Positions 6,140 to 15,447 of a DNA stretch of 64,000 nucleotides are shown here, piece after piece. The position numbers were made by a program, and so were the translations under genes. This DNA is from Bradyrhizobium sp. Ai1a-2 (GTDB lineage: Bacteria; Pseudomonadota; Alphaproteobacteria; Rhizobiales; Xanthobacteraceae), in contig NZ_AUEZ01000041.1 of assembly GCF_000426245.1 (NCBI RefSeq), positions 1 through 64,000 of the forward strand. The letters run 5' to 3'. How positions within the stretch are numbered: the first letter of the stretch is position 1; each line of letters opens with the position of its first letter. A model generated the notes under the pieces. That model saw only the letters and a program-made list of their open reading frames with translations, did no database searches and was not told the DNA's origin.

Positions 6140-8097
6140 ATTCCGACCCCTACCACCCTGCTGTTCGTGTTTCGCAAATTCCGATACCGCGCTAGCGCCC
6201 AGAGCGGGAAGAACTTGGAGTAACCATGATAACGCAAGTAAAACACACGCGGAAAGCCTGTAGCCGTGTAACGCTGCTCCTCCCAGAGTCCTTTTTCGCT
6301 CTGTGTGCTTTTTAGGTACTCCACCCCCCGGCGGACTGCGGGATTTTCGACCTCTCCTGCCGCCATCAAGGCAAGCAAGGCCCATGCCGTTTGCGAGGAA
6401 GTCGAAGGCGCGGCCTCATAGCCCCGATAATCGAGCCGGTAGCTGACGGCGTCCTCGCCCCAGCCGCCGTCCTGATTCTGGATCGAGGCCAGCCAGTCCA
6501 CCGCTTTCCGAATCATAGGGTCCTGATGGTCGACGCCTGCGGCGTTGAGCGCGCAAAGCACCGACCAGGTGCCGTAGACGAAGTTCAGCCCCCAGCGGCC
6601 GTACCAGGAACCTTCGGCAAGCTGGGTGCGGCGCAGATAGGCAATGCCGTCGGCGACCGCCTTGCTGGACTTTTCGGTCTCACCGAGCTGCGCCAGCATC
6701 GAGACGCAGCGCGCGGTGACGTCCTCGGTCGGCGGATCGAGCAGCGCGCCGTGGTCGGAGAACGGGATGTTGTTGAGATAATATTCGAGGTTGTTGACGT
6801 CGAAGGCGGCCCAGCCGCCGTCGCGACTCTGCATGCCCTCGATCCATTCGCGGGCGCGGTCAATCGCCGAGTCGTACTCCTTCGTACCGCTATGACGCCG
6901 CTCCCGGTCCATCGTCATGACGACAACAGCGGTATCGTCGAGGTCGGGATAATGATCGTTGTTGTACTGGAACGCCCAGCCGCCCGGCCGCACGTTGGGC
7001 GCCTTCACCGCCCAGTCGCCCTTGAAATCGAGCACCTGGCGCGGCTTCAGCCAATCGAGCCCCTGTTTGGCCTTGGCAAGGGTCTCCTCGCCGCCGGCCT
7101 CCTGCAGCGCATGGCACGTCAGCGCGGTGTCCCACACCGGCGATACGCAGGGCTGGCAATAGGCCTCGTGCTCGCGAATCACCAAAAGCTTCTCGAGGCC
7201 GCGCCGCGTGAGGGCACGCGGCGGATAAGTCTCATCCTTGCCGAGCGCGTCATACATCATCACGATGTTGGCCATCGGCGGATAGATCGCGCCCATGCCG
7301 TCCTCGCCGTTCAACCGCTCTTCGATGAAGGTGAGCGCGGCATCGATCGCACGCTGGCGCAAGCTCTTCGTGAAGAGCGGCTCAACCACGCGCAGCACGC
7401 TGTCGAGCCCGCGGAACAGCAGGAACCAGCCCCAGCTCTGATGCGGCGCCTTCGAAGGCATGCAGACGGACTTGGGGTCCTGCAGGAACAGCTCGTCGAC
7501 GCCGACGCCCTTCGGGTTCTTCGCCCGCGGCTTCAGCGCGGCCAACACCATCAGCGGCACCATCGTGGTGCGCGCCCAGTAGGAGATCTTGTTGATGTGG
7601 AACGGCGACCACAGCGGCAGCAGCATGATCTCGACCGGCAGCACCGGCGTCGCACGCCAGGTCACGACGCCAAACAGCGCCAGCAGGAAGCGCGTGAAGA
7701 CGTTGCTCGCCGCCGCTCCGCCGCGCGAACGGATCGCCTCGCGCGCTTTCACCATATGCGGCGCGTCGACGGAATCGCCGATCATCTTGAGCGCGAAATA
7801 GGCCTTCACGCTCGCGCTCATGTCGAACGGACCGTCATGCACCAGCGGCCAGCCGCCATGGGCACCCTGCACGCGGCGGAGGTAGTTGGCGATCTTTGCT
7901 TCCAGCACGCTGTCGACGGGCTCGCCGAGATAGTGGCACAGCAACACATATTCCGCCGGGATCGTGCTGTCGGCTTCGAGTTCGAACACCCAATGTCCGT
8001 CGGATTGCCGATGGCCGAGCAGCGCCTCGGTCGCCGTGGAGATGCTCTTCTCCAGTGCGACCGGATCGACGGCGGCGGTATCGCTGACGGAATCCAT
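6136..8097 (-). CDS. shc: squalene-hopene cyclase
   Basis: This monotopic membrane enzyme cyclises squalene to hopene (diploptene) and hopanol. The protein has 653 residues, normal for the family. The catalytic acid motif DLDDTA lies near residue 384. Several QW repeats are visible, including DGHWVFELEAD near the N-terminus, SRDGGWAAFD, AEGSWYGRWG and QDGGWGED toward the C-terminus, and the terminal QRYTATGFPRVFYLRYHGY is characteristic. It lies in the hpn operon, 53 bases after hpnE and overlapping hpnG by four bases. Confidence 0.98.
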   Translation of the reverse strand: MDSVSDTAAVDPVALEKSISTATEALLGHRQSDGHWVFELEADSTIPAEYVLLCHYLGEPVDSVLEAKIANYLRRVQGAHGGWPLVHDGPFDMSASVKAYFALKMIGDSVDAPHMVKAREAIRSRGGAAASNVFTRFLLALFGVVTWRATPVLPVEIMLLPLWSPFHINKISYWARTTMVPLMVLAALKPRAKNPKGVGVDELFLQDPKSVCMPSKAPHQSWGWFLLFRGLDSVLRVVEPLFTKSLRQRAIDAALTFIEERLNGEDGMGAIYPPMANIVMMYDALGKDETYPPRALTRRGLEKLLVIREHEAYCQPCVSPVWDTALTCHALQEAGGEETLAKAKQGLDWLKPRQVLDFKGDWAVKAPNVRPGGWAFQYNNDHYPDLDDTAVVVMTMDRERRHSGTKEYDSAIDRAREWIEGMQSRDGGWAAFDVNNLEYYLNNIPFSDHGALLDPPTEDVTARCVSMLAQLGETEKSSKAVADGIAYLRRTQLAEGSWYGRWGLNFVYGTWSVLCALNAAGVDHQDPMIRKAVDWLASIQNQDGGWGEDAVSYRLDYRGYEAAPSTSSQTAWALLALMAAGEVENPAVRRGVEYLKSTQSEKGLWEEQRYTATGFPRVFYLRYHGYSKFFPLWALARYRNLRNTNSRVVGVGM

Positions 8098-8150
8098 TTT
8101 GCTCGATTACTCCTTACTCTTAGCTCATGCTGCCGCATGCGCGGCGTGTG

Positions 8151-9410
8151 TCAGTGCCTTGCCAGGACCAGATCGGCAGCGCGGTCACCAGATCGCACCG
8201 ATCCCTCGATCGTTGCCGGCAGTCCCGTATCAGTCCAATCGCCGGCGAGAAACAGGTTTTTGTAGGCGGTCACTGCGCCGGGCCGCAGAGCGTGCTGTTC
8301 CGGCGTGGCCTCGAATGTGGCACGTCGCTCGCGCACGATCTGCCAAGGGGGCAATGGAGGCGGCAAATCGCCACCAACGCCGGCGGCCTTGCAGACATCG
8401 CGCCAGATCGCCTGCGCCAGTTCCTCGCGCGGCATATCGACGAGACGATCGCCATTGCTGATCGTGACCGAAAGCCGCTGCGGGAACGCGAACAACCATT
8501 CCACGAGGCCACCGATCACGCCGAGGATCGGCGCAGCATTGGGCGGCGGATCGAAGCGGAAATGCGCGTTCACGATGGCGCGGAATTTGGTGGGGATCTT
8601 CAGGCCTGGCACCAGCGATGCCGCTGCGCGCGGCGGGACTGCGAGCACCACGGCGTCACTGGGCGCAAGATCGATCATGTCGTCGCCGAATTTCAGCTCG
8701 CTGACATGATCGGACACCGTGCCGAACTGCCGCAGTTCATGGCTGAACCGCACGCTCGAACCCCTCTCCTGCAGCAGCTTCACCGCCGGTTCGATCAAGA
8801 CCGAGCTCAAACCGTCGCGCGCGATCAGCGGCCGGCAGGACTCGCCGCCGGCAAGCAGGGTCTCGCGTACGATCGCTCCGGCCAGTCCCGCCGAGCCCTC
8901 GGGCGGATCGACATTGAGCGCGGCGAGCAACAGCGGCTGCACCAGACGATCGTACAGTGTGCCCTTGCATGCGATGGTATCGCCGACCCGCTTGTCGGTC
9001 CCGGCCCAGGCCAGCGGCGCCAGCGCAAGGTAGTCGCGCAAGCTCGTATCGGGCACGCGGCGCGCTTCGTCGAATACCCAGAGCGGCAAGCGGGACGAGC
9101 CGAGATCGAGTTCCCAGCGCTTGCCGCTTGCAAGATCGACAAAGGGAAATTTCGCGCGTTCCGGCCCGACCAGCCCAGCCTCGGTGCCGATCGATTTTGC
9201 ATAGGCCAGCGCATGGCGATTGCCGGACAGCAACAGGTGATTGCCGTTGTCGATGGTGAGATTGGTCGCGGCATCGAAATAAGAACGGCAGCGGCCGCCG
9301 GCCTGCTGCGTCGCCTCGTGGACGTGCACCGTGTAATTCGCGTTGGAAAGGCGAACGGCCGCTGAGAGGCCGGAAATACCGGCGCCGATGATATGAACGG
9401 TCTTTTGCAT
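8151..9410 (-). CDS. hpnE: hydroxysqualene dehydroxylase HpnE
   Basis: HpnE is a flavin-dependent amine-oxidase-fold enzyme that reduces hydroxysqualene to squalene, the last of the three steps HpnD, HpnC, HpnE. The protein has 419 residues. The FAD-binding Rossmann motif IIGAGISGLSAA is at residues 7-18, with an Arg-containing QQAGGRCRS after it, and the C-terminal FAD contact LFLAGDWTDTGLPATIEGSV is intact. Its start is six bases after the hpnD stop codon, so translation is probably coupled. Confidence 0.95.
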   Translation of the reverse strand: MQKTVHIIGAGISGLSAAVRLSNANYTVHVHEATQQAGGRCRSYFDAATNLTIDNGNHLLLSGNRHALAYAKSIGTEAGLVGPERAKFPFVDLASGKRWELDLGSSRLPLWVFDEARRVPDTSLRDYLALAPLAWAGTDKRVGDTIACKGTLYDRLVQPLLLAALNVDPPEGSAGLAGAIVRETLLAGGESCRPLIARDGLSSVLIEPAVKLLQERGSSVRFSHELRQFGTVSDHVSELKFGDDMIDLAPSDAVVLAVPPRAAASLVPGLKIPTKFRAIVNAHFRFDPPPNAAPILGVIGGLVEWLFAFPQRLSVTISNGDRLVDMPREELAQAIWRDVCKAAGVGGDLPPPLPPWQIVRERRATFEATPEQHALRPGAVTAYKNLFLAGDWTDTGLPATIEGSVRSGDRAADLVLARH

Positions 9411-9416
9411 CAGATC

Positions 9417-10256
9417 TCAGATGAACGCGTAACGAAGAAGGATGCCGATCTTTTGCATTTTGCTGACGTGAACGGGCCCGCGCGGCGCGGCAAAGCCGCG
9501 GGCAATCAGGAGGTCGAGAATTGCGCCATAGTACTTCGACATGATCCGCGGCGCGCGGACCGCGCGGCGCGAGTTACGCTTCATGATCTCATCCGCCTTC
9601 TCGAAATGCTTTTTCGCCCGTTCGGCGAGCGGCAGGCACACTCGCGGCAAGTTGCGTTCGGCGATCACCCGCTGGGGATCGTTGGACGTAATACCGGCAT
9701 GCAACAGCATCTCGCGCGGCAGATAGAGCCGTCCGAGACCGGCGTCCTCGTCGACGTCGCGCAGGATGTTGGTGAGCTGCAGCGCGCGGCCAAGATGATG
9801 CGCGAGCAGGATGCCGTCGTCCTCGGGCAGGCCGAACACCCGCACCGAGAGCCGGCCGACCGCGCTCGCCACGCGATCGCAATAGAGATCGAGCGTCGTC
9901 ATGTCGGGCGCGCGGATGTCCTGCGGCACGTCCATCTCCATGCCGTCGACGATGGCAAGAAAATCCTCACGCTTCAGGCCGAAGGACTTGACCGAGGCGA
10001 CATAATCCTTGAGCCGCGGCGGCGGATTGCCCTGGTACAGGGCATCGATGTCGTCACGCCATTGTTGCAGCGCTGCCAGCCGCTCGTCGCGCGGGCCGTG
10101 GGAATCGGCGATGTCGTCGACCTGACGGCAAAAACTGTAGATCTGGAACATCGCCTCGCGCTGCGCGCGCGGCAGAATCCGCATCGCGGCGTAGAACGAA
10201 CTGCCGGACGCGGTGGTGTCATAATCTGCGTTGGCCGCCGCCGTCTCAACGCTCAT
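9417..10256 (-). CDS. hpnD: presqualene diphosphate synthase HpnD
   Basis: HpnD condenses two farnesyl diphosphates to presqualene diphosphate. The protein has 279 residues with both aspartate-rich motifs of the squalene/phytoene synthase family: FCRQVDDIADS (near residue 45) and LTNILRDVDEDAGLGRLYLP (near 160). The start at 10256 overlaps the hpnC stop (ATGA). The open frame continues upstream through hpnC without meaning. Confidence 0.95.
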   Translation of the reverse strand: MSVETAAANADYDTTASGSSFYAAMRILPRAQREAMFQIYSFCRQVDDIADSHGPRDERLAALQQWRDDIDALYQGNPPPRLKDYVASVKSFGLKREDFLAIVDGMEMDVPQDIRAPDMTTLDLYCDRVASAVGRLSVRVFGLPEDDGILLAHHLGRALQLTNILRDVDEDAGLGRLYLPREMLLHAGITSNDPQRVIAERNLPRVCLPLAERAKKHFEKADEIMKRNSRRAVRAPRIMSKYYGAILDLLIARGFAAPRGPVHVSKMQKIGILLRYAFI

Positions 10257-11131
10257 GCGCCGGCCGCCGTTTTTGACACGGGCCGGCGCCCAACGGCGCG
10301 GCGGGCCAACTCGCCGACAGCGCCGCCAAGGCTGTGGCCGAGCATTTCGAGCGGACTGAGATGCACGCGCTCGCTGAGCGGATCGCGCACCTTCAGCATG
10401 TTCACGATCTTGTCGGCGAATGCCTGGATCACCGATATCTCCACGCCCAATCGCAAATCCTTCACTTCGGCGGCGAGCGATTTGCTTTCGGCAAGCAGCG
10501 CCTCGGTGCGCACCGCCAGCGCCTGCAGGCATCGCAGCAGCGGCGGCGGCGACTTCGGCTCCCCGAGCATCTCGACGGTGGCGCCGGATGCGGCCAGCGC
10601 ATCGCGCGGGAGGTAGATGCGGTTGAGATTCTTGTAGTCCTTGGCACAATCCTGCAGGTGATTGTTGATCTGCAAGCCCGCGCACAGCGCGTCCGACGCG
10701 GTCCAGGTGGACGTGCTCTCGCCGTGGACATCGAGCATGAAGCGGCCGACCGGCATCGCCGAGTAGCGGCAGTAATGGATCACCTCGTCCCAGTTCTCGT
10801 AGCGCAGTTTTGTCACGTCCATGCGGAACGCGGTCAGCACGTCGAGCGCGTGGCGTGGTGGCATCGCACGCTCGGCGAGTGCGCGGCGCAGATTGACGGC
10901 TTCCTTTTGGGTGTCTCCCTCGCCCAGCAGCTCCTTCTCGAGCAGATCGAGATAGCGAAGCTTTTCGTCCGCCGGCAACGTTGCATGGTCGGCGATGTCG
11001 TCGGCGGTGCGGACGAAATTATAGAAGGAAAGGATCAGGGCGCGATGACGCGGATGAATGATCCACGACGCGACTGGAAAATTCTCGTCGCGGTGGGTCT
11101 TCCCGGATCGCAGTTCGCTCGCGCTTGTCAT
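10253..11131 (-). CDS. hpnC: hydroxysqualene synthase HpnC
   Basis: HpnC converts presqualene diphosphate to hydroxysqualene. The protein is about 292 residues. It has NFVRTADDIADHA as the first Asp-rich motif; the second site reads INNHLQDCAKDYKNLNRIYLP, with the HLQDCAKD form typical of HpnC rather than HpnD. ENFPVAS near the N-terminus is also characteristic. I chose the ATG at 11131 (MTSASELRSGK); an in-frame ATG at 11167 is possible. It is the first gene of the hopanoid operon, and its promoter must lie in 11132-11328. Confidence 0.93.
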   Translation of the reverse strand: MTSASELRSGKTHRDENFPVASWIIHPRHRALILSFYNFVRTADDIADHATLPADEKLRYLDLLEKELLGEGDTQKEAVNLRRALAERAMPPRHALDVLTAFRMDVTKLRYENWDEVIHYCRYSAMPVGRFMLDVHGESTSTWTASDALCAGLQINNHLQDCAKDYKNLNRIYLPRDALAASGATVEMLGEPKSPPPLLRCLQALAVRTEALLAESKSLAAEVKDLRLGVEISVIQAFADKIVNMLKVRDPLSERVHLSPLEMLGHSLGGAVGELARRAVGRRPVSKTAAGA

Positions 11132-11260
11132 CAGGAACCGGCCACATTCGCCCTGGCTAAGGGGCATGCGCCAGACGTTGTGCGCATGCGGTGGATTGCG
11201 TGCCCCATATAGGGGAATACGCGACCAAAACCAATGCTGTATGGGCAATGTGTGCGGCTC

Positions 11261-11289
11261 CTGTGCCCAATATCACACAGTGGGCACAG
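11261..11289. promoter_or_regulatory. 9-bp inverted repeat upstream of hpnC
   Basis: CTGTGCCCA (11261-11269) and TGGGCACAG (11281-11289) are perfect inverted repeats separated by 11 bases. The site is about 130 bases before hpnC and 40 bases after the end of the small secreted gene. There is no T-run, so an operator is more likely than a terminator, but the regulator is unknown. Confidence 0.5.
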
Positions 11290-11328
11290 GCTCTCTTTGC
11301 GGCAATTTTTCGCGTGCAAAATGCGGCG

Positions 11329-11568
11329 TTACTGCCCGTGGGTCTTCAATACCTGGTCGCAGGCCGCGCTGATCTTGCTGCGGTTCTCCTTCAGGCACGC
11401 GAGGATGGTGAAGTCGCCCTGATCGATCACCGCGCGGCAGTGCTTCTGAACGTCGCGGGTGCAGGCCTTCTGTTCCTGCGGCGTGCCGCTGCGCGATTGC
11501 TGCTGGGCGAAGGCTCCGGATGAAAGCGGGATCGACAGCAGCGCGAGGGCCAATAGAACTTTACGCAT
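11329..11568 (-). CDS. small secreted cysteine-rich-repeat protein
   Basis: The 79-residue protein begins with a clear Sec signal peptide (MRKVLLALALLSIPLSSGAFA, cleavage likely after AFA). The mature part has four cysteines in the pattern CTRDVQKHCRAV ... ILACLKENRSKISAACDQVL, like a single GLG1-type cysteine-rich repeat found in many small periplasmic proteins of Bradyrhizobium. Function is unknown. It is read in the same direction as hpnC but separated from it by about 200 bases with an inverted repeat. Confidence 0.8.
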   Translation of the reverse strand: MRKVLLALALLSIPLSSGAFAQQQSRSGTPQEQKACTRDVQKHCRAVIDQGDFTILACLKENRSKISAACDQVLKTHGQ

Positions 11569-11997
11569 CGTATTCCTTCATTTTCGACAGCAAAAAATCC
11601 TGTTCCGGAAGTTGCATTTCGGCAGGACCCGGCACGGATTTATTGGGATTTGCGCCGCCGCGTAGCAAAGCGACGAAGAAAGGACAAGCGCTGCTAAATG
11701 CGGCCAAATTTGCGGCGTTGTAAAGCGCTATCTAATCAGTTGAAAAACCAAGAAATTCCTTTCGATCACGGTTCGCTACAGACTGTTGCAGCGTAGATGC
11801 CGATAACGGATGGACAGACACGAAGTGACATGCTTCTTGATTCTGTCGGGCAAAAATGACGTGTTTTCTGCGACTCTGCCGGCTATGACAGGCTGGGTGG
11901 GTCGTTTGAACCTGTGGGATCGCGATCAGCACTAAGTGTTCGATGCGGCGAGGCGTATCTTGAAGAAGGTCGTCTATTTTTGATGGGAAAACTCACA
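11569..11997. other. divergent intergenic region
   Basis: This AT-richer stretch of about 430 bases lies between two divergent secreted-protein genes and should contain both promoters. I see no convincing gene, RNA or repeat in it. Short inverted pieces (aaatgcggcc / ttgcggcg near 11697-11720) are too weak to call. Confidence 0.5.
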
Positions 11998-12501
11998 ATG
12001 AAGCGGTTTGGTTTGGGCTTGTTCGGTCGCGCGATCACCGCGGCCGGCATTGGCGCGGTGGTCATGTTGTCGGTCAGCGCGGGCAACGCCCAATCATCGG
12101 GACCATTCGCCGGTTTTGACGGATCGTGGAGCGGTTCGGGCACCGTTGCGCTCTCCAACGGCACCACCGAACGGATCCGCTGCAAGGCCAGCTACAAGGT
12201 CAACGCCACCGGGCTTGGCCTGAAGCAGAGCCTGAATTGCGCCAGCGACAGCTACAAGTTCGACCTCTCCAGCGACGTGACGAGCCAGGGTGAGCGCATC
12301 TCCGGCAACTGGAGCGAGAGGAGCCGCAACATCTTCGGCAACCTGCAGGGTACCGCGGGCGGCGGCCAGATCGAGGTGTTCGTCGAGGCGTCCGGATTCG
12401 CCGCCACGCTGAACCTGCGCGCCCACGGCAACAGGCAGGTCGTGCAGATCGACTCCAAGGGTGAGATCCGCGGCGTCAACATCACCCTGACGAAGGGCTG
12501 A
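11998..12501 (+). CDS. secreted hypothetical protein, conserved in Bradyrhizobium-type genomes
   Basis: The protein has about 167 residues with an N-terminal signal peptide (MKRFGLGLFGRAITAAGIGA, cleavage likely after GNA). The mature part is strand-rich: FDGSWSGSGTVALSNGTTER, IRCKASYKVN, LNCASDSYKFDLSSDV, ISGNWSERSRN and a repeated alternating pattern to the end. Two cysteines (IRCKAS, LNCASD) could form a disulfide. It resembles a small beta-barrel periplasmic protein. Function is unknown. I chose the ATG at 11998 because the signal peptide then starts with MKR; an ATG at 11983 is in frame. Confidence 0.75.
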   Translation: MKRFGLGLFGRAITAAGIGAVVMLSVSAGNAQSSGPFAGFDGSWSGSGTVALSNGTTERIRCKASYKVNATGLGLKQSLNCASDSYKFDLSSDVTSQGERISGNWSERSRNIFGNLQGTAGGGQIEVFVEASGFAATLNLRAHGNRQVVQIDSKGEIRGVNITLTKG

Positions 12502-12518
12502 TAGGGTCCGCGAATTCT

Positions 12519-12554
12519 GTGGCCCGGGTGAAGCGACAGCGTAACCCGGGCTGC
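12519..12554. repeat. CCCGGGT-type palindromic repeat, copy 3
   Basis: gtggcccgggtgaagcgaca followed by gcgtaacccgggctgc forms the same palindrome as the copies at 2713 and 5288. It lies between two convergent genes and may act as a terminator. Confidence 0.75.
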
Positions 12555-12586
12555 GACACTGCGATCGCGGGGCGGTGTCCCCGCAC

Positions 12587-13234
12587 CTACTCAGCCGACG
12601 CAGCACCGTCCCAGCGCGCACAGAAGGCCTCGATATCCGTCGACTGGAACTCGCCCAGGCGCGCCATGATGGTTTCGAACGGCCAATCCCACCAGGCGAT
12701 CCGCGCAAGCTGTGCCGCGATCTTGCGATTGAACCGCTCGCGGATCTGGCGAGCCGGCACGCCGCCGACGATGGTGTAAGGCGCCACGTCGCGCGTCACC
12801 ACGGCGCCCGCCGCCAGCACCGCGCCATCCCCCACCCTGACACCGGGCAGGACGATGGCAGCGTGTCCGATCCACACATCGTTGCCGATCACCACCCGAT
12901 CGCCCCGCCGCTCGGCAAAGAACGTGCGATCACGTTCGGCCGTCTCAGAGTAATATTCGGGGCAGTAGGTGAAACGGTGCAGCGACGGACGGTCGATCGG
13001 ATGGTTCGGTGCGCCGATGCGGACCTGCGCAGCGATCGCGCAGAACCGGCCGATCTCTGCATCCCCGACCATGCAGCCAGGGCCGAGATAGGAGAAATCG
13101 CCGAGCTGCGAATACTCGACGGAGGTATCGCCGAGTATCTCGCAGCTCTTGCCGATCGTGCTCTCGCGCAGCTTGACCGTCGGCTCGATGACGGTCTCGG
13201 CGATCTTCGGGCGCGGACGAAGCGCTTCGTTCAT
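12587..13234 (-). CDS. hexapeptide-repeat acyltransferase, phosphonate-metabolism type
   Basis: The 215-residue protein is a left-handed beta-helix transferase. Hexapeptide turns run from VKLRESTIGKSCEILGDTSV to VVIGNDVWIGHAAIVLPGVRV and AAGAVVTRDVAPYTIVGGVP. The features RIGAPNHPIDRPSLHRFTY, the FFAERR insert and the tail IAWWDWPFETI match the transferase subfamily usually found in phosphonate-utilisation loci (DapH/DapD/GlmU-related). Substrate is unknown. It lies 25 bases after the LysR regulator on the same strand, next to an importer and phosphodiesterases, which supports a role in organophosphorus use. Confidence 0.8.
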   Translation of the reverse strand: MNEALRPRPKIAETVIEPTVKLRESTIGKSCEILGDTSVEYSQLGDFSYLGPGCMVGDAEIGRFCAIAAQVRIGAPNHPIDRPSLHRFTYCPEYYSETAERDRTFFAERRGDRVVIGNDVWIGHAAIVLPGVRVGDGAVLAAGAVVTRDVAPYTIVGGVPARQIRERFNRKIAAQLARIAWWDWPFETIMARLGEFQSTDIEAFCARWDGAASAE

Positions 13235-13259
13235 CTGATGTTTCCTTGAGACGGCGCGG

Positions 13260-14147
13260 TCAGGACATCATGCCATCGCCGGGCGATGACATGCCGCGCG
13301 TGTGATAGAACAGTTCGACCAGCTTGCCGCGCTTGCCGGCGAGCGAGAAGATATATTCCGGCGAGCCCACATCCATTTCCGTGATCGCCACTTTCGCGAT
13401 GCGATCGACGCGGCTCGAGCCGTACTCCCAGATGAAGCCGACGCCAAGCCGGTGCGCAACCGCCTCCAGCATGCCCTCGCGTGTGTTCACGACAAGCGCC
13501 GGCGTCGGCTGCAGATTGGCGGCGCGAAACGCCTTGTCGAGCGCGCGCTGCGCCGATGAATCGCGGTCGCGAAACACCAGCGGATATTGCACGAGATCGG
13601 CAACCGATACCCGCGCCTGACGGCTCAGCGCGTGGCCGGGATGGCAGATCGCCACCACACGCTGCTGCACGCAGGCCTCGCGGCGAAAACGGTTGCCCTC
13701 GGGAACTTCGGGAAGCACGCCGACGTCGACACGCTGATCGACCACGGCGCCGACGATGGCCGACCAGCTGCCGATCTCGACATTGACCTGGATCTTCGGA
13801 AACAGCTTCCGGAACGTCGCGATCAGCGACATGCCCGGCATCGCGTTGCCAAGGCCGATCCGCAATTCACCGCCAGACACTTCGTCGCGCTGCTCCAGGA
13901 TCGCAAGCGCATCCGCCTCGATCGCCTGGACTCGCTGCGTCGTCGCGTAGAGCCTGCGGCACAGCGGTGTGGCCACCAGCGTCTGCCCATGGCGATCGAA
14001 CAGCGCAACGTCGAATTCGGCTTCGAGATCGCGTACGAGTTGCGCCACAGCCGGCTGCGACACACCGAGCCGCCGCGCCGCGCCCGCAAACGTTCCACTC
14101 TCGAACACCGCGTTCACCGCTCGCACGCGGGACCACGTCAAAGCCAA
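13260..14147 (-). CDS. LysR-family transcriptional regulator
   Basis: The 295-residue protein has the N-terminal winged helix-turn-helix (ESGTFAGAARRLGVSQPAVAQLVRDLEAEFDVALFDR, about residues 16-50) and a periplasmic-binding-like effector domain. I use the TTG start at 14147 because it gives the usual LTWSRVRAVNAVFE N-terminus and AGGGG lies nine bases upstream. It is divergent from the ABC importer at 14296 and upstream of the hexapeptide transferase, so it is the likely regulator of both. The effector is unknown; a phosphorus compound is inferred from context. Confidence 0.9.
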   Translation of the reverse strand: MALTWSRVRAVNAVFESGTFAGAARRLGVSQPAVAQLVRDLEAEFDVALFDRHGQTLVATPLCRRLYATTQRVQAIEADALAILEQRDEVSGGELRIGLGNAMPGMSLIATFRKLFPKIQVNVEIGSWSAIVGAVVDQRVDVGVLPEVPEGNRFRREACVQQRVVAICHPGHALSRQARVSVADLVQYPLVFRDRDSSAQRALDKAFRAANLQPTPALVVNTREGMLEAVAHRLGVGFIWEYGSSRVDRIAKVAITEMDVGSPEYIFSLAGKRGKLVELFYHTRGMSSPGDGMMS

Positions 14148-14295
14148 TGTCGGTTACCCCTGGTTGCCGCGACACCGCTTGGCCATCAAAGCAAAGCCTG
14201 CGTTCAGCCTAAGAAAGGCTTTTGAACGTTATGTGACTGTCAGACCTCCTCCGTAACCCTGTGCACCAACGACACGGCTTGATGCACGGGGCAAC

Positions 14296-15447
14296 ATGGC
14301 AACGATCGAACTCAGCGCCATCAGGAAATCGTTCGATGGCACGGAGATCCTGAGGGGCGTCGACCTCAGGATCGAGAATGGCGAGTTCATCTCGCTGGTC
14401 GGTCCTTCCGGCTGCGGCAAATCAACGCTGCTGCGCGTGATCGCGGGCCTCGAGCCGCAGAGCGCCGGCGAAGTCAGCATCGACGGTATCGCCGCCGACG
14501 GTATCAGGCCGAGCGCGCGCAACCTCGCGATGGTGTTCCAGTCCTACGCGCTCTATCCGCACCTGAGCGCGTTCGACAATATCGCAGTGCCCTTGCGCAT
14601 GCGGCGCCTCTCGGCGATCGAGCGCCTGCCGCTCGTCGGCGCGCTGCTGCCGAGCCGACGCCGCAAGGAACGCGGCATCCGCGACGACGTGGCAAAGGTC
14701 GCCGAGCAGCTCGAAATCGCGCATTTGCTTGGCCGCAAGCCGGCGCAACTGTCGGGCGGACAGCGGCAACGCATCGCGGTCGGACGCGCCATCGTGCGCC
14801 AGCCGGTGGCCTTCCTGTTCGACGAGCCGCTGTCCAATCTCGACGCCAAGCTGCGCGTCCATATGCGCGCCGAGCTCGCGCAACTGCACCGCCGGCTGAA
14901 CGCGACCTTTGTCTACGTCACCCATGACCAGGCCGAGGCGATGACGATGTCGAGCCGGATCGCCGTGATGATCGACGGCGAGCTGGTGCAGGTCGGCACG
15001 CCCACCGACATCTACGACAACCCGCGCGACATACGTGTTGCCGAATTCGTCGGCAGCCCGAAGATCAACGTCCTGCCCGGGCGCATCCGCGAGGGCGGCC
15101 GCATCGAGGCGCTCGGCGTTGCGCTGCGGCTGACGAGTTCTGCCGCACCTGGCGCCTGCCGCATCGGCGTGCGTCCGGAGCGGATCGAGCTCGGCAGCGG
15201 GCCGTTCGCCGGCCACGTCGTTCACGCCGAGAACATGGGCTCGGAAGCGTTCCTGCATCTCGGCGTCAACGGTAGCGACGTGCGCCTTGTGGCGCGCATC
15301 GACGACCCGAGGCGGCTGCCGCCGATCGCAACCCCGGTCTCGTTCGGCTTCGCAATGGATGCGGTGCGCGCCTTCAATGCCGAGGGCAAGCGGATCGAGG
15401 TCGAGATCGAGCATGCCGAGCGCGTGCGGGAGCGGGCCATTGTCTGA
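14296..15447 (+). CDS. UgpC/MalK-type ABC transporter ATP-binding protein
   Basis: The 383-residue cytoplasmic ATPase powers the importer encoded by the next three genes. Walker A is GPSGCGKST (about residues 36-44), the Q-loop is MVFQSYALYPHL, the signature LSGGQRQRIAVGRA (about 153) and Walker B VAFLFDEPLSNLD, followed by the switch His in YVTHDQAEAM. A C-terminal TOBE/OB regulatory domain (from about residue 240) is present, as in UgpC. The gene starts the operon, divergent from LysR. Confidence 0.92.
   Translation: MATIELSAIRKSFDGTEILRGVDLRIENGEFISLVGPSGCGKSTLLRVIAGLEPQSAGEVSIDGIAADGIRPSARNLAMVFQSYALYPHLSAFDNIAVPLRMRRLSAIERLPLVGALLPSRRRKERGIRDDVAKVAEQLEIAHLLGRKPAQLSGGQRQRIAVGRAIVRQPVAFLFDEPLSNLDAKLRVHMRAELAQLHRRLNATFVYVTHDQAEAMTMSSRIAVMIDGELVQVGTPTDIYDNPRDIRVAEFVGSPKINVLPGRIREGGRIEALGVALRLTSSAAPGACRIGVRPERIELGSGPFAGHVVHAENMGSEAFLHLGVNGSDVRLVARIDDPRRLPPIATPVSFGFAMDAVRAFNAEGKRIEVEIEHAERVRERAIV

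Noticed and set aside
6391..8265. Long plus-strand open frame opposite shc
   Set aside because: It lies wholly opposite a certain gene; its protein is Arg/His-rich with no domain, as expected for antisense frames in GC-rich DNA.
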